Source: Fasciola hepatica (Eukaryota > Platyhelminthes > Trematoda > Plagiorchiida > Fasciolidae). From it: a DNA stretch of 64,000 bases. The notes beneath the pieces were generated by a model. The model did not search any database, was not told where the DNA came from, and worked only from the letters and a program-made list of their open reading frames with translations. Below are positions 20,721 to 32,339 of the stretch, piece by piece. The translations under genes were made by a program, and so were the position numbers. Numbering within the stretch: the first letter of the stretch is position 1; the number at the start of each line of letters is the position of its first letter. Location: NCBI GenBank assembly GCA_948099385.1, contig CANUEZ040000165.1, forward strand, positions 7,782,001 to 7,846,000, written 5' to 3'.

Positions 20721-22984
20721 CGTGGTGGGATTTCCGCTTGGCTAGCATTATCCGCTCTAATACGCCATCAATCTGCTGACGGCCGTGTGACCCGGCACTT
20801 AATAAGACCATAGCCTTTGTGGTTTACCACTTACTTAAAAGAGGTTTGCCGGAAGAGGTGAATGAACCATACAATTAGCCACCGGCTCATCTGGACCAAC
20901 TCTGACGTCTTGCAGGACGCACTTGGCTGCGCAAAGGCTGGAGGTGCATCCTCAAATAAAAAGGCCTACACTGAACCGGACGACCGAGTTGTACAACGCC
21001 TTACAGCGTAAGTAACCAAGAGAGACACAATACTGAATTTATACTTTGTTTCTACCTGCCCCCCATTTCTGTAATTATTGTTGTTGCTTTGGCATCACGC
21101 CTGATATTAAACCAGTGTAAAAATACAGTACAAATATTATTTAGCAGCTACAAAGCGGAAAACACTCAATAATAGTTTGCATCTTTGACACGATGGTCAG
21201 CTTTACTACGATCGTTGAAGAGGGGGTGGGGTGGTGACGGTGCAGTAAGGCTGTTTGTCTTCCAGCATGAGCTTGGTTATTATATTTCCAGTCGAGATCA
21301 TCACACCACCAATTTCGTTATATCGTCATATAAAGAGTACCGTGTGATCTCAGAACAAGAGAGTAAGAATCATCTCGGCTTTCAAAAATTTGGTATCGAT
21401 ACCTAGAATGTTCACTTTTTTATTGATTTCCCTTAGGGTTTCCAAACTTCTTCGTCAGAATCGACAACAGAAGGAATGGGATTGACTGGAAAACGTACCA
21501 TCTCAGTTACTGGTGTTCATGTTGCGCAATATGTTTGGTGATTTCCGGCTTTCCCCTCTACAACAAAACAAAGAAGGTTGTACATTAATAAATCAAAGAA
21601 ATTAATTTGTTGGTAGCTTAATTTATGTTGTTCCGTGCTTCTCCGTATTTTTATGAATGTCTAACAGCCTGTGTACAGTACTCACACACCCATATTTGTC
21701 TACTTGTCCACGTGATTAGTCCAAATAAACACGGACTTCTATGACACATGACTGACACAGTGATCGATGTTCACCTAGACAGTTCCACTCACTCGTACAG
21801 ACGCACCCATCCACATTGAACGGATAAGAATACGGTCCATCTGAACGAATCGATTTGAGCACAGAAGCGAATTTTCGCATCGAAAATTTGGTGATGAATG
21901 GGAAGGCTCTTATTTCAATGCTTCGAAGTCTTTTCGTTTTAGCTACGGGCGTAACCTCTATGCGTTATCCTTCAGCCAGTTACCGCGTCTGACCTATTGG
22001 GACGTATTTCGTGGCCAGGTACGGGTAATGGGCCTCTTATACTTTAGAGGGGTGTAACTCTTCCACTGAACTCATCTACAAAGGTGGAATAGAAAGGGGT
22101 ATCTGGAGACTAACTCAGCGACCACAATACGTATAAAGACCATACGGATGGGGCACCTGTTATCTGTGTTCTATCGCACCGACGGAGCTCATTGTCCTAT
22201 CGCACGTCCCTATCTCACGGAGCGGTAGGTACACAGCACGGTCGTGGGCTGATTCAGAATGTAGTAATTCGCAATAGGCTCGTAACTAGGCCTACTAACG
22301 ATGTACGTGGAACATGTTACAACTTGGATTGTGAGCAATGGAGTTGCTAAAACACCAGATAAAGTGGCCCAGACTACAACTGAACTGTACCGTACACAGT
22401 AGTATCGTACATGTATGCACAAATGCAATAAAACAAATAGAAAATCTCGTCATTGATAATCACCACACAGTAGTCTATTTCAAATTCAAACATGAGCCTT
22501 TTATAGTCCAACCAGACGGGACCAAAAGAGTATTTGGTTACCTTAGTACCCATTAGATCAGTTCCTGCGAATCGTCAGTGGGGTAAATAATTCGGTTTGG
22601 TCTGGTTACTCCGGTATAGTAACAACCATGTGACATGCTATCTATAAAACATAGAACACAGGTGTTTTGATCACGGAAACCCGTTGGGCACACCTGTTTC
22701 AAAATTGTTGATTCTGGGGTGGTCGTCACGACAACACAACCCTAACAAGCTGTCTGTTTTGATCCATTCCATGCTTCAAGTTTCATCCAAGCTTTGACTG
22801 AACATTTGAGATAGCCGGCTATTAGAATGGACTATTCTTATTTATAACTTATCCATTTGAGAGCTGAATAAATTCTCCAATAAACAGAAGAGAAGAAAAA
22901 CTCTCCTAGAAGAATTCATTTCATAAGCTCTGACCGGTCTCGAAAGTATAACATTAGGTATAAAATAATACTAGACACAATATT
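20721..22984. other. no recognisable gene
   Basis: About 2.2 kb without a domain I can name. Frames stay under about 80 codons. Confidence 0.35.
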
Positions 22985-23150
22985 CATGCCACCAGAGCGC
23001 TCTCCGTCATTTTGTATCATCGTGATCCACATCGCCTAAGAATCTTGGAGATGTTATCGACCAGATATCAGCCCCAATTTATGCGTTCAAAAACATTTTA
23101 CCTTCATCTTGAACCTGCCATGACTTTAGCCAATCAAGTACGACTGTACC
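22985..23150 (+). repeat. dispersed repeat family C, copy 2
   Basis: Shares with 1,760-1,880 the TTATCGACC block, the CCAAT block and the final GAACCTGCCATG/CTTTAGCCAATCA stretch. Confidence 0.5.
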
Positions 23151-25060
23151 CAACCGGGTAGCTGGTAAAGAACTAATAGATTCTTTTTTTTCACCTCTCA
23201 CTTCTTGATGATGATGAAGCACAAGGAATGTAGGTTTGTACTAAGAATTCCGGACCAGTCCGCTCCATCTGTAAGCGTGCTTACTGCACTAAGTGTAACG
23301 GTGTATACAGTCAGTGGAATAGACCTCGAAAAGTGGGGTGAGACTTAAAGTATTTCAAGTTCATAATTGAGAATGGCTATAGCCTCTGCATTTCTCAGCA
23401 ATCTTCTGTGTTGTAGCATTGTATATGACCTAAAACGAGCTACTCGGAGTCACACGATTTTGTTGTGTAATGGCTAACCTTATCCTTATCGGGTTCAAAG
23501 GATGAATTTATTGTAGTGAACTGACTAAGCATCGCCTTTAAAAACCACGCCGGAATATGCGCAACCACTCAGGGACGAAACCACATCTCTGTTTTGTCTA
23601 TGCAGAAGACTGAGCGTCCATTTGTGAACTAATACACAGTTTGATTTGCCACAAGATGACAGCGGTTATTTCATTGCTTTTATTGGTATTCAAGTGATTG
23701 TGAGGGCGACGACCAGTTTACCTGCGTAGAAAGAGTGTTCGATGACCGAATTCAAAGGAATAATCATTGATTGACAGATGTCGTGACCTTCTGCGTCATT
23801 GTTGCAATAAAACTTTCAATTTTTGAGTACAACGTGATTTCATGATAGGTAGATTGTCTATGGAATGCTTCAGACTTATCATGCAGCACATCGGTGCTTA
23901 TTTTCCGTGTCCTGTAAAACATCGTTCGAATGAGACTGGTTTTATATTTCAAAGACAAAACGCTCGTGAAATGTAGGGGTCGTCCATGCAGTTTTTTTTT
24001 CTTAGAACGATCTCCTAATCGATCCGTCTGATCTGCGAGAAAAGTCTCTGCACCGAAAGGCTGCGATCTTCATCTCCCTAGCGACAGATCAACTTTATGT
24101 TTGGAACGAAAGCTACTGGAGTGATCGTGGTCATTGTCGTCGTTGGTGAATATGTCCAACAAGAATATCAGCCACTATAGGTCCCAGCGGACTTCTCTTG
24201 GCCACCCGAGAGACACGTTAAGATCCTTCACTGAGCAAAGAGACTCGAAGGTTTAAAGTGCAAATCTGCCGAAACCGAGCAAACTCTTGAGCAATATCAT
24301 AGTAAAACAAATCTTTTTTTCTTAGATTTTGAGTTTTGAAATTTCGAGGCATTTCACAGATGTATTTTACATTGTATTTGGCAATTTTATCGCTGAATGT
24401 GGTATCTGGGCTCCTATCGATCGTAAGTGTTAAGCTGTCGACCCCAATGTCAGATTTACTTGTACTACCGTCTTCGATTCTGTGCAATTCATCTGATCGT
24501 TCAAAATATCCAACCTTTTCTTGTGACGACGAGCCCATTGCTACAACTTGGGATCCTTTGTCACGGAGCAAAATTAAAACTTTTGGGTTCCTTTCCAATT
24601 GGCTAAGTGGTTAAATATTCTCAATAATTAAAGAGGTATTTCATATTGTGTTAGTAATCCTGTATCGATATATCAAACCCTCGAGTCTTGCATTGTATTT
24701 GCGTTTGCATTTGGTTAAACGTTTGGGTAGACGGACATTTGTATTTTGTTCAAGAGAAGTTTACTCTTAGTACCTCAGCGAACTGAGAAAATGGAAAAAC
24801 TGATTACGGTGAGCATCACCTATGGCGATAAATGAAAATCCTATCAAATAAAGGGTTTAGATTAATTTTATTATTTATATGCATTTCAAGGCTTTACAAA
24901 CCCTTTCCACCCCCTGGTCAACCATCCCTATTCTCTTACAATTCTTTCACACATGCCTATAAACCCTTGTTAAGCTCCCCAACAACTCCAAGGCCTTAAA
25001 TACCGCCAAAGAGAATCCCACGTAAGCGTGAATCACTTCTGCACATACGTTTTTCACAGG
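23151..25060. other. no recognisable gene; one long unexplained frame
   Basis: A minus-strand frame of 126 codons at 24,598-24,218 and an overlapping plus-strand frame of 92 codons (24,336-24,614) are both open. Neither resembles a family I know, and having both strands open argues for chance or an old repeat. The rest is empty. Confidence 0.3.
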
Positions 25061-25063
25061 TGT

Positions 25064-25285
25064 TTAACACTTCACCCCATTTATGACAGCGCGAATACTT
25101 AGGAGAAAAGGTACAATATTATGGTCATGCCAGTACGAGATTGGCAAAATGTTTTCATCCGCGTTTTTACCTTCAACCAGGTTTCGTAGGGCTGTTCGTG
25201 CGCAGAGCGCTTTAAAAGATCGAATAACGTCCTGATCCACGGGCCGAATAAGCGATGTGGTTTTAAGTGGCAAGAATATCATCAT
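25064..25285 (-). pseudogene. pogo/Tigger-type transposase, catalytic-domain fragment
   Basis: The minus-strand frame reads MIFLPLKTTSLIRPVDQDVI then RSFKA. This is the block 'V.FLPPNTTSL.QPMDQGVI..FK..Y' just before the last catalytic Asp of the DDE_1 (Tigger/jerky/CENP-B) transposases. About 40 weaker codons follow. The upstream catalytic aspartates are not visible on the minus strand to the right, so this is only a fragment. It is on the opposite strand to the DNA-binding piece at 17,289-17,640, so the two are from different insertions or a rearranged one. Confidence 0.75.
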
Positions 25286-25289
25286 TCAT

Positions 25290-25720
25290 ATTGTTCTAAT
25301 TTTGTAGTGAGAATAACTAAGATCTAATAGCAGTGCCGTCATGGTGCTTGTTCAAGAACCAATCGCTTCGTCATTGGAGTTCAACTGTACTTCAGGATTT
25401 TTATAGAAATGAGGTGATTCCGAATTTTTCGGACGTACTGTACATATAAAATTTGCTAAGAAACTCAGCTGAAATCATCACTTGGTTTGAGAGGACTAGA
25501 ATGTGATATGTTCAGTCAGGCAGTATCAATGCTCAAATCTCTATTGAAAACCAAGGTAGTGAAATTTTTGCAGATTTTAACATGGGACTGTGTGGACTGA
25601 AAATCAGAACAAGCAGAGGTGACAGAGTGACCGTGGGAAGATCACTGTTGTAAGGATGGACAGAGTCCAAGAGGACTGTAGGTAATTAATTCTTAGATGT
25701 TACCAGGTGTTCTTGACACA
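25290..25720. other. no recognisable feature
   Basis: Possibly decayed Tigger-like sequence upstream (minus strand) of the catalytic fragment; nothing is readable. Confidence 0.3.
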
Positions 25721-25722
25721 AG

Positions 25723-26010
25723 TTAGCAGAAAGTATATTTAGCTTTATGAAAGATACTCGACTGATAATGGACAGACCTCGGCGAAGAATATTGAGATCT
25801 ATCTTCAGCAGACCAATAAAAATAACAAAAGAACAGTAGATGAGAACAGGAGAAACACTGATAAACTTTGAAATGTCTCAGAGTCTGCGTTTGAGAAGAA
25901 AGCACGAGATGGTTTTTGAGCTTTTTTAAATTTGAGATGACGATTGCTTCAAGTTTACTACTTTGGCGATTCCTAAGTATTTGAGATGGGAAAAAATCTA
26001 CTCTCAAACC
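25723..26010 (-). mobile_element. LINE 3'-end fragment, same family as 36,450-38,860
   Basis: The minus-strand DNA matches 36,585-36,760: both carry AAGA(T/C)ACTCGACTGATAATGG, then AGACC and an AACAGTAGA/AACAGTGGA block. In the larger copy this segment lies downstream of the reverse transcriptase motifs. It ends within about 20 bp of the start of the RTE copy at 26,030. Confidence 0.6.
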
Positions 26011-26152
26011 TAATAATTATATTCACTTAGATGATTTCAACGTACGTACACTTTGTCAGACGGGACAACAAGCTGCCTCAGCTAACACTCTTGAAACCTT
26101 TAACACTCATGCGTGTTTTCTCATAGAGACACGCATACAAGACCCAACTTCG

Positions 26153-26524
26153 GTGTTAACACTTCACTCCCCAGCCACATGCTCGACTTTTCGTTTCACT
26201 CTTCGGATGTTATGCTTTTCGGTGTCTGGTGGTCGTGGTCAGGCTGATATTGGCATCTCTCTGGGCACGAAAGCTGAGCATGCACTACTCGACTGGATTC
26301 CAGTCAGCAGTCGTCTGTATGCAGTTCGGTTGAATGGTTCTGTGCATGTCAAGAACAATAGACTGAAGCGTGTATGCTTGTTCGTCGTTTCTGTGTGTGT
26401 CCCAAATGATCGTAGCTCTCCTGAGGCTAAAGACGAATTCTCCCATGATTTAGCTCAGCTGCCCCACAGTTTGTATTCCATGGACATCATGGTTGTTGCT
26501 AACGATTTCAATGTCCAGGTTTGA
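26153..26524 (+). pseudogene. RTE endonuclease domain (copy 3)
   Basis: An open 123-codon stretch with GISLGTKAEHALLDWIPV, AVRLNGSVHV, CLFVVSVCVPND and a terminal VANDFNVQV, ending at a TGA where the family continues with a Gly. The downstream GGRLSTPVN..QR block (from 26,549) continues the domain in another frame. It is part of a dead retrotransposon. Confidence 0.75.
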
Positions 26525-27322
26525 GATCTAGACGAGACGGAGAGGAACATGGGAGGCCGACTTAGCACTCCGGTGAATCGAACACAAAGGTGGTGGATTT
26601 ATCCAACTACTTTCCAACCAGGGATTATTTCTAGTGAGCACAAGTTTCTCGTAAAAATAGCGGGACCTAGTAACCTGTTGTCCTCCTGCATCTTTCCAGT
26701 GTTGGACTCACACCGACTGCATGGTTTTCGCTACAGCTGATGCGGATCAATTCAAGATTGTCGCTCCTTTTTTCACGCGTTCCAGCCCACATCTCCTCGG
26801 TGGCCGAACGGACACCAAAGTCATCCACCCATCTCAGTTGCTGTTATGTAATATCCGTCGATTGGTTTTTCAGACAGAATTATCCACCAGGTTATGGATG
26901 CATTCTAGTGTTCCGGGTTTAAAATAACACTGAACAGAGATCAATCAGGCCCAATTGGAAACTAATAGTACTACTCAAGGCCCAAGAAGCAGACGCACAC
27001 AAAACAACAGATATCTGTAACATCAGTTAAAAGGTTAGATGTGCGTGTATCAATTCATTTGGATTCCATGTGATGAAGCACTTAGGTACTTTAAATGGAA
27101 AATGATTAGGAACCTCAGAAACTGCCTTGAGTAGTGGTGGATTACGAAATGTTGGGAGATAGAAAAGGCCGCAGCGAACGACATCAGCCGCGTTCTTTTC
27201 CATCAGCTTATAAATACCTGTCAAGGAAAGTAGGACGTCAAATAACTGATCAAAAGGATGTTCGGCCCACTGATTTTAATTTGGAAGCGTCGTCTAGATC
27301 GCTGGGTGAAGCTGGCCGTTTT

Positions 27323-27655
27323 TAATAACCGCAATACCCGAACTGATAGGAGGTATTGGACTCTCTCCCACCTGGAATCACACAAACCAAGGTAGCAGGA
27401 AGACCAAGGCTGTGGAATAGAACGTAGATTGTGTTGTAACTGGTTTGTATCAATATATTAAATCAAAGAAAATAATTGGTAGGTTAGAAGTTGGCCAATC
27501 ACAGGGAAGTTTTGATCTAGCTGTCCTCGGCGATGCTGATTAGTTGAGGCTTATCAACGTGCGCAGCTACAAATTTGTACCTGGCCGTATCACGTGAGAT
27601 GGCCACTGAATCATCGCACCGTTGTCCGTAACTGATGTGCTAAATCACACAAAAA
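27323..27655 (-). mobile_element. Gypsy protease-RT linker fragment inserted in the RTE copy
   Basis: Aligns with 32,040-32,340 in the same orientation, for example AATAC..GAACTGA, a GACCAAG.C.GTGGAA block and GTGCGCAGCTAC.AA..TGTAC. At 32 kb that sequence belongs to a minus-strand Gypsy element between protease and RT; there, minus-strand frames read DSASISRDT and FVAAH, and here DSVAISRDT and FVAAHV. So a 330-bp internal piece of that Gypsy family sits inside an RTE copy. Confidence 0.55.
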
Positions 27656-27830
27656 TTAGAGCTCCGGGTGTAGATACCACTCTTCCATCAGAAGCAAAGG
27701 TTTTCCGTGAGATAAGCTTGCAGTGCTACTAAGATGACAGACACGCCCTAACAGATTTGTTTATCCAAGCGATTACCAAATCTGGCTGCTCTACTTTTTT
27801 CCGCCTATATATGCTGTCCGCAAGCCGTTG

Positions 27831-28200
27831 AATTCGTTCAATGCAAGTTATCCCGCTCCAGCGTTTTGAGTGCTTTATTGAGCTCTGCCGAGCATTATCG
27901 TAGTCGTGTCATCAACCGAGGACCGAAAGCTTTAGACAACACGCAGGAGCAGGTCCCGACTCAACTTAGGAAATCTCGAGACTGATGAGCTGGAACAACA
28001 ATGTCACTCGACTAAAGACCCTCGTAAGTCCCTGAATCACATTTGTACATTACCATTTTTACTTATTTCGCCGATATACTTGTAAAATTTCTAACTATTC
28101 TACAGTACTAAAAATTTATATTTATCGTATACACATATCAGAAGTGGCATTTTATCATTTTTTGACGTAGCCCGATTCGCCTTCATAAATCATATCACAA
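27831..28200. other. no recognisable feature
   Basis: AT-rich spacer before the Gypsy gag. No LTR is evident. Confidence 0.35.
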
Positions 28201-28269
28201 TAAATGCACCGCATACGGCAGTTATGGCTAGCAATGACAGTAGGCCTGAACCGGAATCACCCGTTTTTT

Positions 28270-28874
28270 GACTATCTCCTCGGCTATCCGCAAAATTTTT
28301 CGAGGATAACCCTCAACTCGGGCTTCGTACACCAGAAGCAGAGTTTGAAACAAATAGGGTCACAAGTGAAAGTGCTCGTTACTTGTGGGCTATTGGTCGT
28401 CTTCCCCGTGAAATACTTACTCAGATATGCGATACAGTTTTCAATGAATATTCTTACACAACCGAAAAAGAAGCGGCAATCTTTAGTCTTTTGCAATCAG
28501 AATTGTCTAGACTAGAACAATTTGTCCAAGAGACAGAGTTGGGTAATAAAAAACCGTCTGTATTCCTAAGAGAAACGCAGCAGTTGGCAGGACGAGTTTT
28601 GGAGGACAAAGTCCTTAGAGGGTTATGGGTTCAACGATTAGCGACCCCAATTCAAGCTCCACTCGGGGCTTCCAGTCATCCTAAAATCACAAACGCAGCA
28701 AAACTAGCGGACAGTATTATGGAACGGTACCGTTTGCAAATTACTACCGTAACAAACTCAAGTAGCCCGTCGATCATAGCTGCCACCATCAGAAAAACAT
28801 TCCGAAGGTGCCTCGATAGCTGCTTACGAGAGGGATTTTATACGTTTTTCTATCCCCAACTGTTCGCCCTGTAG
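28270..28874 (+). pseudogene. Gypsy Gag-like region
   Basis: Structural protein region. The frame from about 28,310 reads QLGLRTPEAEFETN, ARYLWAIGRLPREI, and then an ETELGNKKPSVFLRETQQLA block, followed by LWVQRLATPIQAPL and KLADSIMERY. This has the helical, Leu- and Arg-rich wording of Gag in CsRn1-like elements ('ELGDRKPSQLLR.M..L', 'LFLQRLP', 'LA.LADRI.E'). The open frame runs to 28,874, but sequence after about 28,790 no longer looks like Gag. No start codon could be fixed because the first part lies in a different phase. Confidence 0.65.
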
Positions 28875-28939
28875 AACTTCCAAAAGCCCTTCCTCTGATC
28901 GCTCCTTTAGGTCAGCTCGATCAGGGTACTGTGGACATC

Positions 28940-30240
28940 ACTAGCAGTTCGGAGAGAAGGCCCGGCGCTGCGAAGCTGGTTGCACTTTCCCAGGTGCCTC
29001 ACAGGGGAACTAATATCCCGATGCGGTCGGACCACTAACGTGGTCGGCAGCCACAATAGTAGTCGTCTGTTGAGTGTTCGATATTTAGTTTCCAATAAGT
29101 TGTTCTTAATTGACACTAGTACGGCCTTTAGTTCCATCCGAAAAGAACCAGGCGATGTAACCATTTCATGAAGACAACAATTACAAGCCACCAAAAGACA
29201 CACCTATTTCCACTTACGGCCGCAAGTCCCCAGCTCTCAACTTAGGCCTACGTCGTGCTTTCCACTAGGTGCTTATAGTAACAGGTGTTCTGTTTACCAT
29301 ATTATACATCGATTTCTTTGACCGCTTCGACCTATTAGTTGATGCTACATGCTGGAGGGTTGTCGATCGACAGACTTCTCTTTCAATTACCAGTACATAT
29401 TCCTCTGTGAATCACATTACTTTCCTATACATAAAAATTCGGGCCCAACACCCCTACGCAGAACTGCTTTCAGCTTACTCGGTAATGATCAGGCATTCCG
29501 ACCCCCTTCCGGCAGTGACTTCTTACGTCCCTCATCATATATCCACTAAGTAACCCCAGATTTCAGCTGAACCCGTAGCTTAGCACCGGTATGCTCCATG
29601 TAGCACAGGCTGAATAGGAACACCTGATGGGATTAGGCATAGTACGCCCGTCCAGTAGTCCTTGGGCCTCGTCTCTTCATATGGTTCCTAAACTTAAAGG
29701 CGACTGGCTTCCCTGTGGGGACTATAGGGCCCTCAATGAAGCTACGATCCTGAGTATGTACCCTTTTCACACACCAAACATCTAACTCTTTCCGTAGCTG
29801 GTGTTTCCTTTTTCAGCAGCATCAACCTACTTAGAGCCTACCATCAAACCCCGGTAGCTAAGGCTGACATCTCTAAAACCGCCGTCACAACTCTATCCGG
29901 ACTATTCGGGTTTTCCGCATGCAGTATGAACTCAGCAATACAGCCCAGATTTTTCAAAGGCTTATGCATGAAGCAACAGGCGGCCTGAAAAAGCGTTTAC
30001 GTGTACTTGGTTGCAGGTTCTTCGTGGAAAGAGAGAGAGTAGCAAAGCTACACGTCATTTCCTAGAGCCTCAGCCTGCAAGGTGTAACCATAAACCCTGT
30101 CAAATGCTAACTGGGTAGGTCTAACATCACATTCTTAGGAACCCACATTTCAGCCTCGATTACACGACCAGGAAAGGTAGCGGCCATTCACGACTGTTTG
30201 AGCGTCACTCTTACCGGCAGTCGAGCCAATTCTGTGACTT
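28940..30240 (+). pseudogene. Gypsy protease and reverse transcriptase
   Basis: QFGEKARRCEAGCTFP at about 28,943-28,990 is the nucleocapsid/protease boundary. LFLIDTSTAF at 29,100-29,130 is the retropepsin active site with D-T-S in place of D-T-G. Further on, 29,305-29,400 gives the protease end (LLVDATCWRVVDRQTSLSI). RT pieces in shifting frames are GIVRPSSSPWASSLHMVP, GDWLPCGDYRALNEATI, then AYHQTPVAKADISKTAVT. The YxDD box region reads VYLVAGSS, so the catalytic aspartates are lost. The NITFLGTHI block near 30,125-30,150 marks the end of the palm/thumb. Confidence 0.75.
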
Positions 30241-30690
30241 GGTTAACTTCCATAGCCGGTTCATCCACGGCTGCGCAGAAGTTATACAGCCCCTCGCAGA
30301 CCTTCTACATGGAGGTAAGCGGAAGTTCCTATTTCTCGGCACGGTACAGGCAGTGATTACTTCGATCAAGGAAGCTATCGCCATCGTAGTACTTCTTGCA
30401 CACTCCGACTCTTCCGCTGCTCTGATATTGGGGACAGAAAATTCAGATACGGCTGTTGGAACAATGTTGCAGAAATTCGTCAACTACTCATGACAATCAA
30501 TAGCTTTCTTCTCCAAGCGTCTCCAACTTGCGGAGTCCCTATATAGTACATTTAGGAGAAAATTACCGGTATTTCATTTGGGTATCCGACACCTCCGGCA
30601 CACACTCGAGGACCAAACGTTCACAGTGTTCACAGATCATAAATCACTAATGTAAGCTCTTCTCTACAACCGACAGGAGTAGATCCAGAA
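30239..30690 (+). pseudogene. Gypsy RNase H domain
   Basis: The frame from 30,239 reads VNFHSRFIHGCAEVIQPLAD and, after a Lys/Arg-rich loop, LAHSDSSAALILGTENSDTA, the start of Gypsy RNase H. After a TGA at 30,491 it continues with SIAFFSKRLQLAESLYSTF and TVFTDHKSLM. RNase H removes the RNA strand during reverse transcription. The first catalytic Asp block is poorly kept, and the integrase that should follow is absent. Confidence 0.72.
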
Positions 30691-30779
30691 GCACTCGCCA
30701 CAGCCTAAGCAACGGATCCTGAGGTCGTGCAACTCAAAAACAACAGCCGTTTGCATCTGCTGCCAATGAAAAAAGGTAT

Positions 30780-31085
30780 ATTGTATATAGTGTATACATA
30801 CCAGCTAGTTGTAGAAAGCTTTTCAGCAAAAGTAAGTTGCAGAGCAAAAAGGGGTCTCATTTCAGACAGAATGACATCCCTTTTTGTTAAGGCACGAGCT
30901 AGAAACGGAACAGCGGAAGGTATTATTACACCATTCACGATCCGCTGAACTTTAGCACCAGCAGCTATTCCTGATACAACAGTTCATAGTATTAGAACAG
31001 TTCCATCGGGAGTGCTTAGCTGCTTGGCATTTGACACTTTAGGAGTGACTTTCTTGGAAGTTTTAGTCGCTGACTTTACCTTGAA
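30780..31085 (-). pseudogene. Gypsy RNase H piece (minus strand)
   Basis: The minus-strand frame reads VSNAKQLSTPDGTVLI, then a stop, then SGIAAGAKVQRIVNG and LARALTKRDVILSEMRPLFA. This matches the RNase H pattern '..A..L.HPD....L.TDAS..A.GAVL.Q...G...P.AFFSR.L...E..YS..DRELLA'. The first catalytic Asp is not readable. Confidence 0.55.
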
Positions 31086-31289
31086 AGTTGAGGAAAACAT
31101 TTAGGTCCCTTTTTAATTCCGGACCAAACGATGTAAGAAGTGTATCGAAAATAAGATGCATCAAGTGTAGTTTTTATTGTAAAAGTTATAGTGTTAATAA
31201 CACAGCTTTGTTGGTAGGTGTGATTTGCCAAAGTTTCGGAACAGATTGCCGGATATCCAAACAGTTCAGAGTTAAATGGCACCAGTTAT

Positions 31290-32000
31290 TAATGAGGCTC
31301 GGGAAACACCTGCAACTTTTGAAAGACTATAGTTCTGGGGAGTCGCGAAGGGCTTTCACTCTATCATCCAAGAATAGGAATCCTGCAGAAAGGAACTGGT
31401 GACCCAGGAAATTGATATCCTTGCTTCCAAGAAAGTACGAGGATATATTCACTGAAATACCGTTTTCTTGGTAGCTTTGGAACACCTGCCGAAAATAGTC
31501 TAAATGTTCGTGATCATTTCTACTAGCAACGATGGCTTCGCAGTTTTGGAAATTTCGTCAGCAGCGACCGGATTTTTGTGGTAGGCGCGAATAAACTCAT
31601 ACCTGGAGATGATTTTTCCACACAAAATGTTAAATAATTCACGAACATGTGGAAATGGATATCAGTCCGGAACTATGGCGTTGTTTAGAATGCTTTAATA
31701 ACCACACGGACACCAATCGTCATTGCATTTGGGAACCGTATGGAGGACGGAAGTCCAAAGGCTGCTCGATGGTGGAAGATCCCCAATTTCATAATGTGTT
31801 CAAATTCTGCTTTAGTTACGTAGTGGCCTTCAGGCGAGGGTCCATGGCGGTGGCCAGTTAATAGGGCGTCATTGGTAACAGTACCATTTCTGATTTGCGT
31901 GGGAGATGTTTGTGATTGAGTGACTGCTGGAAGATCATCGAGAAAATTAGAAAATTGTGAAGACAGTGCCGTCGTAGGACGAGTACCGGGTGAATGGATG
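31290..32000 (-). pseudogene. Gypsy reverse transcriptase pieces (minus strand)
   Basis: TKAEFEHIMKLGIFHHRAAF (about 31,810-31,750) is the start of RT. FIRAYHKNPVAADEISKTA (about 31,600-31,545) is the finger/palm part. VASRNDHEHLDYFRQVFQSY (about 31,535-31,475) and INFLGHQ (about 31,405) lie beyond the catalytic box. The direct jump from KTA to VAS shows an internal deletion of the YxDD region. Confidence 0.7.
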
Positions 32001-32339
32001 AACGTGTCCTTGGTGCATTGTACTATACGTAATACTTGAACTGAGAAAGCATCGGAATCTCTCTAACCCAGAACCATACAAACCGAAATAACAAGAAGGC
32101 CAAGACAGTGGAACTGTACGTTAATTCTATTGCAGAGTCTATTAGTAGAAATATATTCTAACAAGGGGAATATTTTTTAAATCCCTACTCGACTAATCAT
32201 AGCCTATTTTTGTTGCACCTACTCACGGTGATTCTGAGGACCCTATCTCCTCAGCGTGCGCAGCTACGAAGCTGTACTGCATCGTGTCCCGTGAAATGCT
32301 CGCTGAATCACCATACATATGTTTTCAATGACGTATTGT

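Larger units (their letters stand above)
26030..27830 (+). mobile_element. RTE-type retrotransposon, copy 3, interrupted
   Basis: Endonuclease and linker occupy 26,030 to about 27,322, and the start of the reverse-transcriptase region reappears at 27,656-27,790 (AGCTCCGGGTGTAG aligned with copy 1 at about 5,000, followed by TCCGTGAGAT). Between them is foreign Gypsy-like sequence. The endonuclease frame 26,153-26,524 is nearly the same as in copy 1 over 26,148-26,441. Its NDFNVQV at the end keeps the DFN block better than copy 1 does. The motif A-C catalytic core of the RT is missing. Confidence 0.75.
28204..30690 (+). mobile_element. Ty3/Gypsy retrotransposon (CsRn1/Boudicca-like), gag to RNase H, no integrase
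   Basis: In order on the plus strand: gag (about 28,270-28,790), a nucleocapsid-like Cys-rich piece (28,945-28,990), protease (29,062-29,400), reverse transcriptase (29,540-30,190) and RNase H (30,239-30,690). Each is readable only by switching frames. No integrase or LTRs were found. The element stops where a second, unrelated Gypsy element begins on the other strand, so the two meet tail to tail. Confidence 0.75.

Noticed and set aside
24218..24614. A 126-codon minus-strand frame as a real gene
   Set aside because: The opposite strand is open over the same bases, no family is recognised, and no splice or start context supports it.
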